This document shows, in pieces, positions 33,317-45,333 of a stretch of DNA of 64,000 bases (positions within the stretch are counted from its first letter, which is position 1; every line of letters starts with the position of its first letter). The notes beneath the pieces were generated by a model. The model worked only from the letters and a program-made list of their open reading frames with translations. It was not told the DNA's origin and did no database searches. A program made the position numbers and the translations under genes. Location of the stretch: assembly GCF_035917275.1 (NCBI RefSeq), contig NZ_CP108508.1:7378001-7442000 (forward strand), written 5' to 3'. Source of the stretch: Streptomyces sp. NBC_01237. GTDB taxonomy: Bacteria; Actinomycetota; Actinomycetes; Streptomycetales; Streptomycetaceae.

Positions 33317-34852
33317 ATGTCCTCAACGGAACCCACGGACCGGACCGGACCGAGCACCCCGCCGGTACCGGCAGCGGTACCCGCACGGGCAGCGGCATCG
33401 GAGCCGTCACCGGCACCCGCACCGCCCGGACTGGCCGACAGCGCACGGCGACTGGCCGACGGCCGCACCTCCTCCACCGCCCTCGTCGCGGCCGCCCTCG
33501 CCCGGATCGAGGCCACCCAGGGCACCCTCAACGCCTTCCGGCACCTCCGGGCCGAAGCCGCGCTCGCCGAAGCGGCCGAAGCCGACCGGCGGCTCGCGGC
33601 GGGCGAACGGCTGCCGCTGCTCGGCGTACCGGTCGCCGTCAAGGACGACACCGATGTCGCGGGCCTGCCCACCCACTTCGGCTGCGACGGGGACCTGCCC
33701 CCGGCCGCCTCCGACAGCGAGGCGGTCCGCAGGCTGCGCGCAGCCGGGGCCGTCATCGTCGGCAAGACCAACTCCTGCGAACTGGGCCAGTGGCCGTTCA
33801 CCGAGGGCGCGGCCTTCGGCGCCACCCGGAACCCGTGGAACACCGGGCACACCCCGGGCGGTTCGTCCGGTGGCTCCGCTGCGGCCGTGGCCGCCGGACT
33901 CGTCCCCGCCGCGCTCGGCTCGGACGGAGCCGGCTCCGTCCGCATCCCCGCCGCGTGGACCCATCTCATCGGCATCAAACCGCAGCGCGGCAGGATCTCC
34001 ACGCACCCCCACAGCGACGCCTTCCAGGGCCTCACCGTCAACGGCCCCCTGGCCCGTACCGTCGCCGATGCCGCCCTCCTCCTCGACGCGGTCGCCGGAC
34101 CGCACCCCGACGACCCGCACCGACCGCCCGCCGTCAGTGCCTCGGCCGCCGCCCTCCGCGACCCCGGCCGCCTGCGCATCGCGCTCGCCTGGCGGCCGCC
34201 GCTCACCCTCACCGGCGCCGGCCCGCACCCGGAGGTGCGCCGGGCCGTCACCGCACTCGCCGAGGCCCTCGCCCGCCTGGGCCACCATGTCGAGGAGGCC
34301 CGTCCCCGCTACGGGCTGATCGGCCTCGCCTTCGTCCCCCGCGCCACCACCGGGATCGCCGAATTCGCCGCCCGCCACCCCGACCCGGCCCTCCTGGACC
34401 CGCGCACCCGCAGCGCCCTGCGCACCGGCACCCGTCTCGGCGGCCGGGTCGTCCGGGCGGCCCGCGCCCGCGAAGTGCGCCAGCACCGCAGGATCGGCGC
34501 CCTCTTCGACGCGTCCGGGCGCGGATTCGACGTACTGCTCACCCCGACCACCGCCGCCCCGCCGCCCCGCATCGGCACCTTCGACCGGCTGAGCGCCTGG
34601 CGCACCGACCTCACGATGGCCGCGGCCTGCCCGTACGCCTGGCCCTGGAACGTCCTGGGCTGGCCCGGCATCAACGTCCCGGCCGGGTTCACCCGCGACG
34701 GCCTGCCCCTCGGCGCCCAGCTCCTGGGGCCCTCCCGCAGCGAGGAGCGGCTGATCGCTCTCGCCGCCCAACTGGAGGACGACCGGCGCTGGTTCGAGCA
34801 CCGGCCGCCCGCCCCCGCGGCCCTCGGCGTCACACCCGTCCGGGAACGCTGA
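33317..34852 (+). CDS. Amidase signature family hydrolase
   Basis: A 511-residue amidase. The Ser-cisSer-Lys triad is visible: Lys in VPVAVKDDTDVAGLP, the cis-Ser in HTPGGSSGGSAAAVAAG, and the nucleophile in GSDGAGSVRIPA. The usual DxGGS is DGAGS here. The N-terminal 40 residues are Pro/Ala-rich and probably disordered. The family includes GatA, AtzF and many amidases for aryl or aliphatic amides, and the substrate cannot be told. The 3' end overlaps the converging truncated gene at 34830 by 23 bases. Confidence 0.87.
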   Translation: MSSTEPTDRTGPSTPPVPAAVPARAAASEPSPAPAPPGLADSARRLADGRTSSTALVAAALARIEATQGTLNAFRHLRAEAALAEAAEADRRLAAGERLPLLGVPVAVKDDTDVAGLPTHFGCDGDLPPAASDSEAVRRLRAAGAVIVGKTNSCELGQWPFTEGAAFGATRNPWNTGHTPGGSSGGSAAAVAAGLVPAALGSDGAGSVRIPAAWTHLIGIKPQRGRISTHPHSDAFQGLTVNGPLARTVADAALLLDAVAGPHPDDPHRPPAVSASAAALRDPGRLRIALAWRPPLTLTGAGPHPEVRRAVTALAEALARLGHHVEEARPRYGLIGLAFVPRATTGIAEFAARHPDPALLDPRTRSALRTGTRLGGRVVRAARAREVRQHRRIGALFDASGRGFDVLLTPTTAAPPPRIGTFDRLSAWRTDLTMAAACPYAWPWNVLGWPGINVPAGFTRDGLPLGAQLLGPSRSEERLIALAAQLEDDRRWFEHRPPAPAALGVTPVRER

Positions 34853-35432
34853 GCAGCCCCGCCTCGACGCGCTCGACCGCGCAGATCGCGCCGAAGGCGA
34901 TCAGCTGGACCAGACAGTGATCGGTGAACGGTGGTACGCGCCGGGCATGCACATCCTCCTCGGTGATCCGGTACAGAGCGCGGGCCGCGAGCAGGGCCAG
35001 CCGGACGCCGGGCCGGTCCGCACGGTCCGGCAGCCCGCCGCCGGTCAGCGGCAGGGGTGTGACACCGTCCCAGCCCGCCACCGACTCCCGTACGAACGCG
35101 GCGTCCTCGTCGCTGAGCAGCCCCGCCCCCAGCCCCGCCGCCGTACGCAGCGCACCGAACGCCGTACCGATGGGCGTGCCGGCCGCCCACAGCGGTTCCT
35201 CGCCCTCCGTTTCGAGCAGCGGCAGTCTCTCGCCGGGAACCGGACTGCTGTCCACATCGCGGACCAGCGCACGGCCCGCCTCGCTGCCGAGGAGTTCGGA
35301 GACGTCGGCGCCCCCGGACAGCGCGGTCTCGTCCGGCAACGCGGACGTGATCCGGTTGATGAAGTGGAACGCCAGCGCGGTCCCCACGAACTCCGGTGCC
35401 TCGCGGGCCGGGAAGGGGGGCGCCGCCCGCAT
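34830..35432 (-). pseudogene. Carboxymuconolactone-decarboxylase/AhpD-like gene, 5' part deleted
   Basis: The frame encodes about 200 residues of an alkylhydroperoxidase-like protein (FPAREAPEFVGTALAFHFIN, WAAGTPIGTAFGALRTAAG, LLAARALYRITEEDV). The N-terminal half found in relatives is missing. Sequence upstream (higher coordinates) is a histidine-kinase C-terminus on the other strand. An ATG happens to lie at the junction (35432). A deletion seems to have removed the 5' halves of this gene and of the divergent kinase gene. The product, if made, is unlikely to work. Confidence 0.6.
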
Positions 35433-35540
35433 GTCCCGGCTCCAGGCGGCGCTCGGCGGCACCCTCGACGCCGCACCCCGCGCGGGCGGCGGCTTCGCCG
35501 TGCACGCGGAGCTGCCCCTGCCGAGGACGGCGGCGGCCGG

Positions 35541-35544
<4 letters not shown>
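35431..35544 (+). pseudogene. C-terminal remnant of a NarL-partner histidine kinase
   Basis: The last 37 codons of a kinase ATPase domain: MSRLQAALGGTLDAAPRAGG and then GFAVHAELPL, matching the G2-box end of such kinases (LxALGGTLxAGPRPGGGFxVxAxLPL). It ends in an ATGA overlap with the response regulator, the usual coupling. Everything upstream of 35431 belongs to another gene, so the sensor and catalytic parts are gone. Confidence 0.7.
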
Positions 35545-38593
<3,049 letters not shown>

Positions 38594-38626
38594 CCGTCAC
38601 GGCAACGGTTTCCCCGTTCCACGCTC

Positions 38627-38659
38627 CCGCCCCGGTCGGCCCTGTGCCGGCCGGGGCGG
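38627..38659 (+). terminator. Hairpin terminator after icd
   Basis: A 14-bp stem with one mismatch, CCGCCCCGGTCGGC (38627-38640) with GCCGGCCGGGGCGG (38646-38659), and a 5-base loop. It starts 34 bases after the stop and could also serve the converging SPFH gene. Confidence 0.7.
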
Positions 38660-38719
38660 TCGTGTCGGGCGGGGCGGCCATGCGGGACCGGGGCGGACCG
38701 GGTGGCTGTGCCCGGTCGG

Positions 38720-39907
38720 TCAGGGGTTCCCCGGGACGCGCAGACTGCGCTTTCCGTCCACCGCCGGATCCTTCGTGTTGCGCAGCGAGTCGAGGATGGC
38801 CAGACCCTGGCCCACCAGCCCCGCCGCCATGCTGTTGACGCCATCGGTCCCGTTCAGCACGGTGAGACGGGCCCCGGCCATGCCGCGCGCCGCGGCGTCG
38901 GCGAGGGCGGGCAGATTCTCCACGACCCGGTTGGCCGCGATGAGTTCCTGGTTCCCGTCGCGCAGCGAAAGGGCGCGGGCGGTGTTGGCATCAGCCTGCG
39001 CCTGCGCGAGGGTCCGTTCGGCGTAGGCACTGCCGTCCGCCGCGAACTTGGCCTGATCACGGGCGGCCTCGGCCAGCGTGCGCTGTCGGTACGCCTCCGC
39101 ATCCGCCGGACGTCTTACCTCCGCTTCGAGGCGCTGCGCGGCGAGCTGGGCCTGCCGCTCGGCGAGCGCCGTCTGCTCCTCGATGACGTCGTGGGACGCC
39201 CTGGCCTGTGCCAGCGGACCCGCCTGCGCCGCACGGGCGTTGTACTGCTCCGTCTCGGCGAGGAACCCGGCCCGCTTGATGGCCGTGTCACGCTCGTACT
39301 CGGCCTTCAGCGCCGCGGCCTGCTGCTCGCGCTCACTGGCCTCCTGGTCGGCCCTCGCCTGCGCGATGCGCGCCTGGCTGGCGACCGCGGCCGCATGGGG
39401 GGCCGCGAGGTTGTTGATGTACCCGGTGGCGTCCTCGATCTCCTGGATCTGGAGCGCGTCCACCACGATGCCGAGCTTCTCCATCTCGCTGTGGCTGCCG
39501 GCCATCACTTCCTGGGCGACCCGGCTGCGTTCCCTGATGATCTGCTCGACGGTCAGTCCGCCCACGATGGAGCGGAGGTGCCCGGCGAAGATCCGGCCGA
39601 CGAGTTCCTCCATCCGGTCCTGTTCCGAGAGGAAGCGCCGCGCCGCGTTGGCGATCGACACCGCGTCGTCCCCGACCTTGAACACACACACGGCGCGCAC
39701 ACTCAGCCTGATGCCCTGCTGGGTGACGCAGTCCTCGGCGATCTCGGCCTCCCGCAGCGCCAGGGAGAGCATGCGGGCCTTCTGTTTCACCGGCAGTACG
39801 AAACTTCCGTGGCCGGTGACGATCCGGAACTGTGTCTCCTGCGCCTGCCGCTTCGTACCGGAGATGAGCATGGCCTCATTGGGCGCGGGGACCTGCCAGA
39901 ACAGCAT
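38720..39907 (-). CDS. SPFH/band-7 (flotillin-like) protein
   Basis: A 395-residue membrane-microdomain scaffold protein. Residues about 1-170 form the SPFH domain (LFWQVPAPNEAMLISGTKRQ, GIRLSVRAVCVFKVGDD, RSIVGGLTVEQIIRERS). A long Ala/Glu/Gln-rich coiled coil (about 180-330; QARIAQARADQEASEREQQA) follows, then a flotillin-type tail (ALSLRDGNQELIAANRVVENL). The inner ATG is chosen because AGGAG lies 8 bases upstream. A small gene of the NfeD-like kind precedes it, the usual partner of such proteins. Confidence 0.85.
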   Translation of the reverse strand: MLFWQVPAPNEAMLISGTKRQAQETQFRIVTGHGSFVLPVKQKARMLSLALREAEIAEDCVTQQGIRLSVRAVCVFKVGDDAVSIANAARRFLSEQDRMEELVGRIFAGHLRSIVGGLTVEQIIRERSRVAQEVMAGSHSEMEKLGIVVDALQIQEIEDATGYINNLAAPHAAAVASQARIAQARADQEASEREQQAAALKAEYERDTAIKRAGFLAETEQYNARAAQAGPLAQARASHDVIEEQTALAERQAQLAAQRLEAEVRRPADAEAYRQRTLAEAARDQAKFAADGSAYAERTLAQAQADANTARALSLRDGNQELIAANRVVENLPALADAAARGMAGARLTVLNGTDGVNSMAAGLVGQGLAILDSLRNTKDPAVDGKRSLRVPGNP

Positions 39908-39952
39908 GAGAGAACTCCTGCCGTGTTTCATGGTTCGTGGTTCGTGCGTGAT

Positions 39953-40180
39953 TCAGGACGGCAACGGCTCGACGATCACCGAGCGTGCCGAGAGGGAGTC
40001 GACGACGATGACCCGTACGTCCCTGCCGAGCGTGGTCGCGGATGCGCACCAGGCCGCGTAGGTCTCCGAGCCGCCGCGTACGGCCACGAGTACTTCGCCC
40101 GGACCGTCCGGCGGGATCTGTACGGTCACCCGGCCGACCGCTCCGACCGGGCTCTGGGACGACTCGTCAGTGGTGCTCAT
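39953..40180 (-). CDS. Small SPFH-partner protein (NfeD-like beta domain)
   Basis: A 75-residue protein ending 45 bases before the SPFH gene on the same strand. After a short polar N-terminus it has an all-beta pattern (GRVTVQIPPDGPGEVLVAVR, AYAAWC-type strand, GRDVRVIVVDSLSARSVIVE) like the soluble OB-fold of NfeD proteins, which usually accompany flotillins. The pairing supports it as a real gene. Confidence 0.7.
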   Translation of the reverse strand: MSTTDESSQSPVGAVGRVTVQIPPDGPGEVLVAVRGGSETYAAWCASATTLGRDVRVIVVDSLSARSVIVEPLPS

Positions 40181-40186
40181 GGGCCC

Positions 40187-40372
40187 TCACGAGGGATCGA
40201 GATCCAATGAAGTCCATCGGCCATCGCCTCCGGCCCGCACAGCGTCGAGGACGGCCGCGGCACACCAGCCGACGGCGACGATGCCCTCGATGCGTCCACG
40301 GTACTCCGCTCCGAAGGAGGCGGCGGGGGCGAAGGGACCGACCGGGGCGGCAAGGCGCTCAGTACCCGCCAC
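40187..40372 (-). CDS. Possible small protein, 61 aa
   Basis: A short frame with a GTG start that overlaps the end of the COG4315 lipoprotein gene by 14 bases and ends 7 bases before the small NfeD-like gene. It has one hydrophobic helix (GIVAVGWCAAAVLDAV). Its position between co-directional genes fits an operon, but no ribosome site or family is visible. Confidence 0.3.
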   Translation of the reverse strand: MAGTERLAAPVGPFAPAASFGAEYRGRIEGIVAVGWCAAAVLDAVRAGGDGRWTSLDLDPS

Positions 40373-40943
40373 CGGTCGGCCGGCCGCTGGTCGGCTGCCC
40401 GCTGGGCGATGCCGGACCGGTGACCTTCTTGCCGGCCGGATCGATCACGTACCACGTGGCGCCGAACGCCGTGGAGCCCTGCCCCTTGGTGTCACCGGCC
40501 TTGGTGTCGCCCCCGAAGTAGTACAGGGGATGACCGTTGTACGTGACTTCCTTCTTGCCGTCACCCCGTGCGGTGGTGCCCAGCAGATCCGCCTTCGCCC
40601 CCTTGCCCGCGACCGGTTCGGCGGTCACGGTGACGGGCGGCCAGGCCGCGGCACAGGTGCCCGTACAGGTGGACTTGGCGGAGGTGTCGGCCTCGAAGAG
40701 GTACAGAGTGCGGCCGTCACCGTCGACCAGGAACGTGCCCAGCGCACCGGTGGCGGTCGCCACGGTCCCGGCAGCCGGCCCCGCCGAAGCGGAAGCGGAG
40801 GCGGAGGCAGAGAAGGACAGCGATGCGGAGGGAGAGGCGGAGGCGGACGATCCGCCGCTGTCCCCGCCACCGCAGCCGGTGGCCGCGGTGGCGAAGAAGG
40901 CGACCACGGCCACCGAGGCGGCCTTCCCGGTCATGCGTTTCAT
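40359..40943 (-). CDS. COG4315-type lipoprotein with two YxFxxD-like repeats
   Basis: A 194-residue exported lipoprotein; the signal ends at the lipobox TATGC followed by GGG. A Ser/Ala linker of repeated SAS units precedes two copies of the secreted lipoprotein repeat: RTLYLFEADTSAKSTCTGTC and the second beginning HPLYYFGGDTKAGD and ending TWYVIDP. Two Cys in the first repeat may form a disulphide. The family is common in Streptomyces and its role is unknown. GGAGA lies upstream of the ATG. Confidence 0.8.
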   Translation of the reverse strand: MKRMTGKAASVAVVAFFATAATGCGGGDSGGSSASASPSASLSFSASASASASAGPAAGTVATATGALGTFLVDGDGRTLYLFEADTSAKSTCTGTCAAAWPPVTVTAEPVAGKGAKADLLGTTARGDGKKEVTYNGHPLYYFGGDTKAGDTKGQGSTAFGATWYVIDPAGKKVTGPASPSGQPTSGRPTGGGY

Positions 40944-41133
40944 CCTGGCGTCTCCTCGCCCCGGTGGCGATGGCCACAGCGGTACGTGGCCCGCACAACG
41001 CGGGCCCCGACTCCCATGACGACGCGGAATCGGGTCCGGCGCGCGCCGGGAGACGCCGTTCGGCCGTACGCGGGGGCGAAGAGCGAGGGACGAGGGGCAG
41101 GGGACGAGGGCCGCGAGGTGATGACGGCAGGGG

Positions 41134-42189
41134 CTACGGCACCCGCGCCGTCCACTCCGCCGTCCCGAACTTGGTGCGTACGAGTTCCTCGGCGCGCGCC
41201 ATCTCCTCACCGGTCACCTTGCCGGGGGTGAGCCCGTGCCGGTTGCGGAAGGAGTCGATCATGTTGTCGATGACGATCTCGCGCGGCAGCCCCGTCTGGC
41301 GGCGCAACGGGTCGACGCGCTTCTTGGCGCTCTTGGTGCCCTTGTCGGAGAGCTTCTCCTTGCCGATCCGGAGCACTTCGAGCATCTTGTCGGCGTCGAT
41401 GTCGTAGGACATGGTCACGTGGTGGAGCACCGCGCCCTCCCGGCCCACCACCCGCTTCTGCGCCGCGCCCGCGATCTTCCCGGCGTCCGTGGCGATGTCG
41501 TTCAACGGCTGGTACCAGGCCCGGATACCCATGTCGCCGAGGGCCCCGAGGACCCAGTCGTCCAGATAGGCGTAACTGTCGGCGAAGGAGAGTCCGGAGA
41601 CGAGGGAGTCCGGCACGGAGAGCGAGTACGTGATGGTGTTGCCGGGCTCCACGAACATGGCGCCCCCGCCCGAGATCCGGCGCACGATGTCGACGCCGTA
41701 CCGCGCGGCGGCCTCCCGGTCGACCTCGTTGCGCAGGGACTGGAAGCTGCCGATGATCACGGCGGGGGAGGCCCATTCCCAGACCCGGAGCGTCGGCGGC
41801 CGGTGGCCGGCCGCGACCTCGGCGGTGATGACCTCGTCGAGGGCCATGTGCAGGGCGGGGGACTGGGGCGCTTCGTGGATGAGCTGCCAGTCGTAGTCGC
41901 TCCACTCGGTGGCCTGGGCCAGGGCCCGGCGCACGGCGACGGCGACGCCCTCCGTGGTCAGCCCGAGCATCACCGCGGACGCGGGCAGCGCGGCGTCGAT
42001 CCGGGCGGCGAGACCGGCGGTGTCGGTGTTGGCCGGGGCGCCTTCGAGGGCCGCGTCGATGGCGAGGATCGCCTCGTCGGGTTCCAGGAAGAAGTCCCCG
42101 GCCACCCGCACGTTGCGCAGCGCCCCACCCTCTACGTCCAGATCCACTACGACGAGCTTGCCGCCGGGGACCTTGTACTCACCGTGCAC
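41134..42189 (-). CDS. Lipoate/octanoate protein ligase family protein
   Basis: A 351-residue protein. The N-terminal approximately 75 residues (VHGEYKVPGGKLVVVDLDVE) resemble the accessory C-terminal domain of LplA moved to the front. The rest is a BPL_LplA_LipB catalytic domain: LRVWEWASPAVIIGSFQS, VDIVRRISGGGAMFVEPGN (the lipoyl-AMP binding RRxSGGGxV motif) and DIATDAGKIAGAAQKR with the conserved Lys. It should attach or transfer lipoyl groups onto E2 or GcvH proteins. I prefer the GTG at 42189 (GGAGG seven bases upstream) over the ATG at 42195, which is only one base from that site. Confidence 0.8.
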   Translation of the reverse strand: MHGEYKVPGGKLVVVDLDVEGGALRNVRVAGDFFLEPDEAILAIDAALEGAPANTDTAGLAARIDAALPASAVMLGLTTEGVAVAVRRALAQATEWSDYDWQLIHEAPQSPALHMALDEVITAEVAAGHRPPTLRVWEWASPAVIIGSFQSLRNEVDREAAARYGVDIVRRISGGGAMFVEPGNTITYSLSVPDSLVSGLSFADSYAYLDDWVLGALGDMGIRAWYQPLNDIATDAGKIAGAAQKRVVGREGAVLHHVTMSYDIDADKMLEVLRIGKEKLSDKGTKSAKKRVDPLRRQTGLPREIVIDNMIDSFRNRHGLTPGKVTGEEMARAEELVRTKFGTAEWTARVP

Positions 42190-42275
42190 AGCCATGCCTC
42201 CAGTTCCACCCGACCCGCCTCGGTGCGAATCGGCGCTGATCAGGCATAACGCCACCATCGTGCGGTTTAATCCGC

Positions 42276-43304
42276 TCATTTCACGGCTCTGGTCCCGTCG
42301 GCCATGATCACTGAGCCTTTTCCCCCGACGGCACCCTGCCCGATCTGCCGCGCCGCCGGGGACGGCTCCTGTTCGAGGAAGCGCACGGGGGTGACCACTC
42401 GGGAGTGGAGGAGGATGTCGAACCAGTCGGCCAACGACCCACCGGAGAGACGGTCGGCGGCGTTGTCGGCCGGGTCGTAGACGGGACCGATCACGCGCGT
42501 CCTCGCCGGAGCGTCGAGCCATGCCCGTACCGCGGCGGGGGCGTCATCGCGCAGGTCCAGGAGATAGGTGTCCAGGCCGGCGCTGCCCAGGACGGCGTCG
42601 GCGAACTCCGCTGGGGGAGCGGGAACGGGGTACGGAGCCATGCCGTGGTGGAACGTCAGGCCGATGCTCAGGTAACCCGATCCGAAGTACTCGCGCATAT
42701 GACCGCCCGCGTTCCGGTGCGTCACCGGCGGCGACGTGGGGCAGGTGGTGCGCGCGTCGCCGTTGGCGGTGTGGGCGAGGCCGCCCAAGTAGACGATCCT
42801 GTCGCCGGAATGTTCGTGCCACCGCCTCACACTCTCGGCCAGCTCCCGGTCGATTCCGGCGCGGTCGTCGGGCCGGGGCGTCCGGGAGCTGCCGAGGTCC
42901 TCGGTGAACCGGACCGGGTCGTCGGGGTTGCGTCGGTTGTAGGAGCGCATCCATCGGACGAGGTCGAGCATCTCCTCGGTCCGCCAGAACGACCGTGCGC
43001 CGGACAGCGATGCCTCCGGGTTTCCCGTACCGCTTCCGATGTACTCGGCGAGTCCGACCCTCGCCGCGTCGTCGCCTTCCAAGGCCAGTGAGCGGAACCC
43101 CAGGTCCTCGACGAGGAGCCGGACGGTCCTGTGCGCGAGAGCGGACAGTTCGTGGGACTGGCGGGTCGAGGCACCGATGGCGACGACCTCGGCGTCACCG
43201 ATGAGGCCCGCCAGAGGCGAGAGATCGGTCAGCGGCGCCTCAGGGTCCAGGGTGGTGAGAGGGTGGGCGTGCTGCCTGATCCACTGAGTCACTGTCTCGG
43301 TCAT
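42276..43304 (-). CDS. Erythromycin-esterase-like protein lacking key catalytic residues
   Basis: A 342-residue member of the EreA/EreB-like superfamily. The first active-site block, normally GExTHGxxE, reads GASTRQSHEL here, so the catalytic Glu and His are Ala and Arg. The second acidic residue is kept (ALEGDDA), and other blocks (MRSYNRRNPDDPVRF, DRIVYLGGLAHTANG, IGLTFHHGM) follow the family order. The protein is shorter than typical esterases (about 400 residues) in the middle. It is probably not a macrolide esterase and may have another role. GGAGGG precedes the ATG. Confidence 0.7.
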   Translation of the reverse strand: MTETVTQWIRQHAHPLTTLDPEAPLTDLSPLAGLIGDAEVVAIGASTRQSHELSALAHRTVRLLVEDLGFRSLALEGDDAARVGLAEYIGSGTGNPEASLSGARSFWRTEEMLDLVRWMRSYNRRNPDDPVRFTEDLGSSRTPRPDDRAGIDRELAESVRRWHEHSGDRIVYLGGLAHTANGDARTTCPTSPPVTHRNAGGHMREYFGSGYLSIGLTFHHGMAPYPVPAPPAEFADAVLGSAGLDTYLLDLRDDAPAAVRAWLDAPARTRVIGPVYDPADNAADRLSGGSLADWFDILLHSRVVTPVRFLEQEPSPAARQIGQGAVGGKGSVIMADGTRAVK

Positions 43305-43599
43305 CACGAGCCCTCCTCGATCGGCATGATCCGTTCCGGCGGCGGCCAACGCCGCCTGAGGAGCAGCCTCATACGTGAACCGTGGTCGAGGTCAAACGGT
43401 CTTGTCGGCGAAGCCCCGTCCGGTTGCCGAGTGCCCCGGCAGGGAGACCGGACCGACTCGCGGCACCGGACGGGCGCCGTACGCGGAGCACCTGCGGAGC
43501 AACGGTCGGAGCGCCTGTCGCGGACGCCTGTCAGAGGCACCTGTCAGGATCGGTGCGTCACATACACCGGGAGAGCTGCCATCGCGGGGAGGAAGCCAG

Positions 43600-44058
43600 G
43601 TGACGGAGACGGGTGACAGGGACGACGGACCGTCGGGAGAGGCCGGGAGCCGGTCCGTGCTGGGACACGTTCCGACAGCTGCATCGTTGCTCGCGGCGGC
43701 CGGGAAATCGGCCGTCGTCGGTCCTTCGGCGGTGATGGTTTCGTACGTCGACGCGCGGATGGTCCGGGCGAGCACAGGGGAGTTCGGGTGGCTGTTCGGC
43801 ACCGAGTTCTGGCTCATGGTGCTGATACTCGCCGGGCTGCGCGTCCAGGGCTGGACCGAGGACGACGACCGCTGGGTGGGCGGGTTCGTCCTGGGAGTCC
43901 TTGTCGCGGGGCTCGTAGCGGGTCCGCTCCTCCTGTTCCACGGAGCCCTCGTCGCGCTGGCGGCGGTGCCCGGCGTGGTCCTGGTGGCGGCATGGGGGTG
44001 GGCGGTGGCCCGGAGACGCGAATTCGAAGCCAACCGCTGGGGTCCCAGGGGCCGTTGA
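43600..44058 (+). CDS. Small integral membrane protein of unknown function
   Basis: A 152-residue protein with a polar N-terminus (about 1-25), a weakly hydrophobic segment (PTAASLLAAAGKSAVVGPSAV), and three clear membrane helices (FWLMVLILAGL, GGFVLGVLVAGLVAGPLLLF, LVALAAVPGVVLVAAWGWAV). It ends in a basic tail. The GTG start follows GGGGAGG. No family is recognised. Confidence 0.55.
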   Translation: MTETGDRDDGPSGEAGSRSVLGHVPTAASLLAAAGKSAVVGPSAVMVSYVDARMVRASTGEFGWLFGTEFWLMVLILAGLRVQGWTEDDDRWVGGFVLGVLVAGLVAGPLLLFHGALVALAAVPGVVLVAAWGWAVARRREFEANRWGPRGR

Positions 44059-44123
44059 CGCCCCAGGGTCGCGGTCGCCCACCCGTCGGCTGCCGTGATA
44101 GCCGGCAGCGCCCATGCCCTTTT

Positions 44124-44152
44124 GCGTGCGCCCTGCCGCGAAGGGCGCACGC
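44124..44152. terminator. Bidirectional hairpin between the membrane-protein gene and the ars operon
   Basis: A perfect 11-bp stem, GCGTGCGCCCT (44124-44134) with AGGGCGCACGC (44142-44152), and a 7-base loop. It sits between converging units, 66 bases after one and directly after the other. Confidence 0.75.
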
Positions 44153-44155
44153 CTT

Positions 44156-44245
44156 CTACGTCTCCAGCGGCTCGGCGATCCCGCGAGCCGCGTCCCGGGC
44201 CGGTCGGCCGACGCCGATCACCACCACCCGCGCGTGCGGTGTCAT
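44156..44245 (-). pseudogene. Remnant of a flavoprotein gene coupled to acr3
   Basis: A 29-codon frame whose ATG overlaps the acr3 stop as ATGA. It reads MTPHARVVVIGVGRPARDAA, resembling the N-terminal FAD/NAD-binding beta-alpha-beta start VVVIGGGxAGLxAA of ArsO/ArsT-like flavoproteins often found after acr3. The glycine motif is damaged and the frame stops at once, so only the first helix region survives. Confidence 0.45.
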
Positions 44246-45333
44246 GAACCCAAGGGTGCCGGGGCGAACTTCTCGCGCCAGGCGAGGGACACGTACACCA
44301 GCGCGATCAGGACCGGGACCTCGATCAACGGGCCGACCACGCCGGAGAGCGCCTGGCCTGAGGTGACACCGAAGGTGGCGATGGCGACCGCGATGGCGAG
44401 TTCGAAGTTGTTCCCGGCGGCGGTGAACGCGAGCGTCGCGGTGCGGTCGTAGGCGAGACCGATCGCCTTGCCGAGGAAGAAGGTGCCGACGAACATGATC
44501 GCGAAGTACACGAGCAACGGCAGCGCGATGCGGGCGACGTCCAGGGGCTGGGAGGTGATCGTCCTGCCCTGGAGCGCGAAGAGGATGACGATCGTGAAGA
44601 GCAGGCCGTAGAGCGCCCAGGGCCCGATCTTCGGCAGGAACCTCGCCTCGTACGGTTCGCGGCCCATTCTCTTCTCGCCGATGCGGCGGGTGAGGAAGCC
44701 GGCGACCAGGGGCACACCGAGGAAGACGACGACGTTCAGCGCGATCTTCCACATCGAGATGTCGAGGCGCTGTCCGTCACCCAGACCGAGCCATCCGGGC
44801 AGCAGGTCGAGGTAGAGCCAGCCGAGCAGGCCGAACGCGATGACCTGGAAGACGGAGTTGAGGGCGACGAGGACGGCGGCGGCCTCACGGTCGCCGCAGG
44901 CGAGGTCGTTCCAGATGATGACCATCGCGATGCAGCGCGCCAGGCCGACGATGATCAGGCCCGTGCGGTACTCGGGCAGGTCGGGAAGGAAGATCCAGGC
45001 CAGCGCGAACATGACGGCCGGGCCGATGATCCAGTTGATGACCAGCGAGGAGATCATGAGCTTGCGGTCGCCGGTGACGGCGTCGAGCCTGTCGTAGCGG
45101 ACCTTGGCCAGGACCGGGTACATCATGATCAGCAGCCCGACCGCGATGGGCAGGGAGATGCCGCCGATCTCCACCTTCGCCAGTGCGTCGTCGAGGCCGG
45201 GGACGAGCCGTCCCAGGCCGAGGCCGAGGGCCATGGCGAGGAGTATCCAGACGGCGAGGAAACGGTCGAGCGTCGACAGCTTCCGGACGACCGGTGTATC
45301 CGTGCCGGTCGCGGGTGCTTGCGCGGCGGTCAC
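44242..45333 (-). CDS. acr3: Arsenite efflux permease Acr3
   Basis: A 363-residue membrane carrier with about 10 helices that extrudes arsenite (ArsB/Acr3 of the BASS fold). Hallmarks are RFLAVWILLAMALGLGLG, LPIAVGLLIMMYPVLAKVRY, LARCIAMVIIWNDLACGD with the essential Cys of helix 4, LNVVVFLGVPLVAGFLTR, and FTAAGNNFELAIAVAIATFG. The GTG start follows AGGAGGG and overlaps the arsR stop by four bases. It is divergent from arsC and under probable ArsR control. Confidence 0.93.
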   Translation of the reverse strand: MTAAQAPATGTDTPVVRKLSTLDRFLAVWILLAMALGLGLGRLVPGLDDALAKVEIGGISLPIAVGLLIMMYPVLAKVRYDRLDAVTGDRKLMISSLVINWIIGPAVMFALAWIFLPDLPEYRTGLIIVGLARCIAMVIIWNDLACGDREAAAVLVALNSVFQVIAFGLLGWLYLDLLPGWLGLGDGQRLDISMWKIALNVVVFLGVPLVAGFLTRRIGEKRMGREPYEARFLPKIGPWALYGLLFTIVILFALQGRTITSQPLDVARIALPLLVYFAIMFVGTFFLGKAIGLAYDRTATLAFTAAGNNFELAIAVAIATFGVTSGQALSGVVGPLIEVPVLIALVYVSLAWREKFAPAPLGS

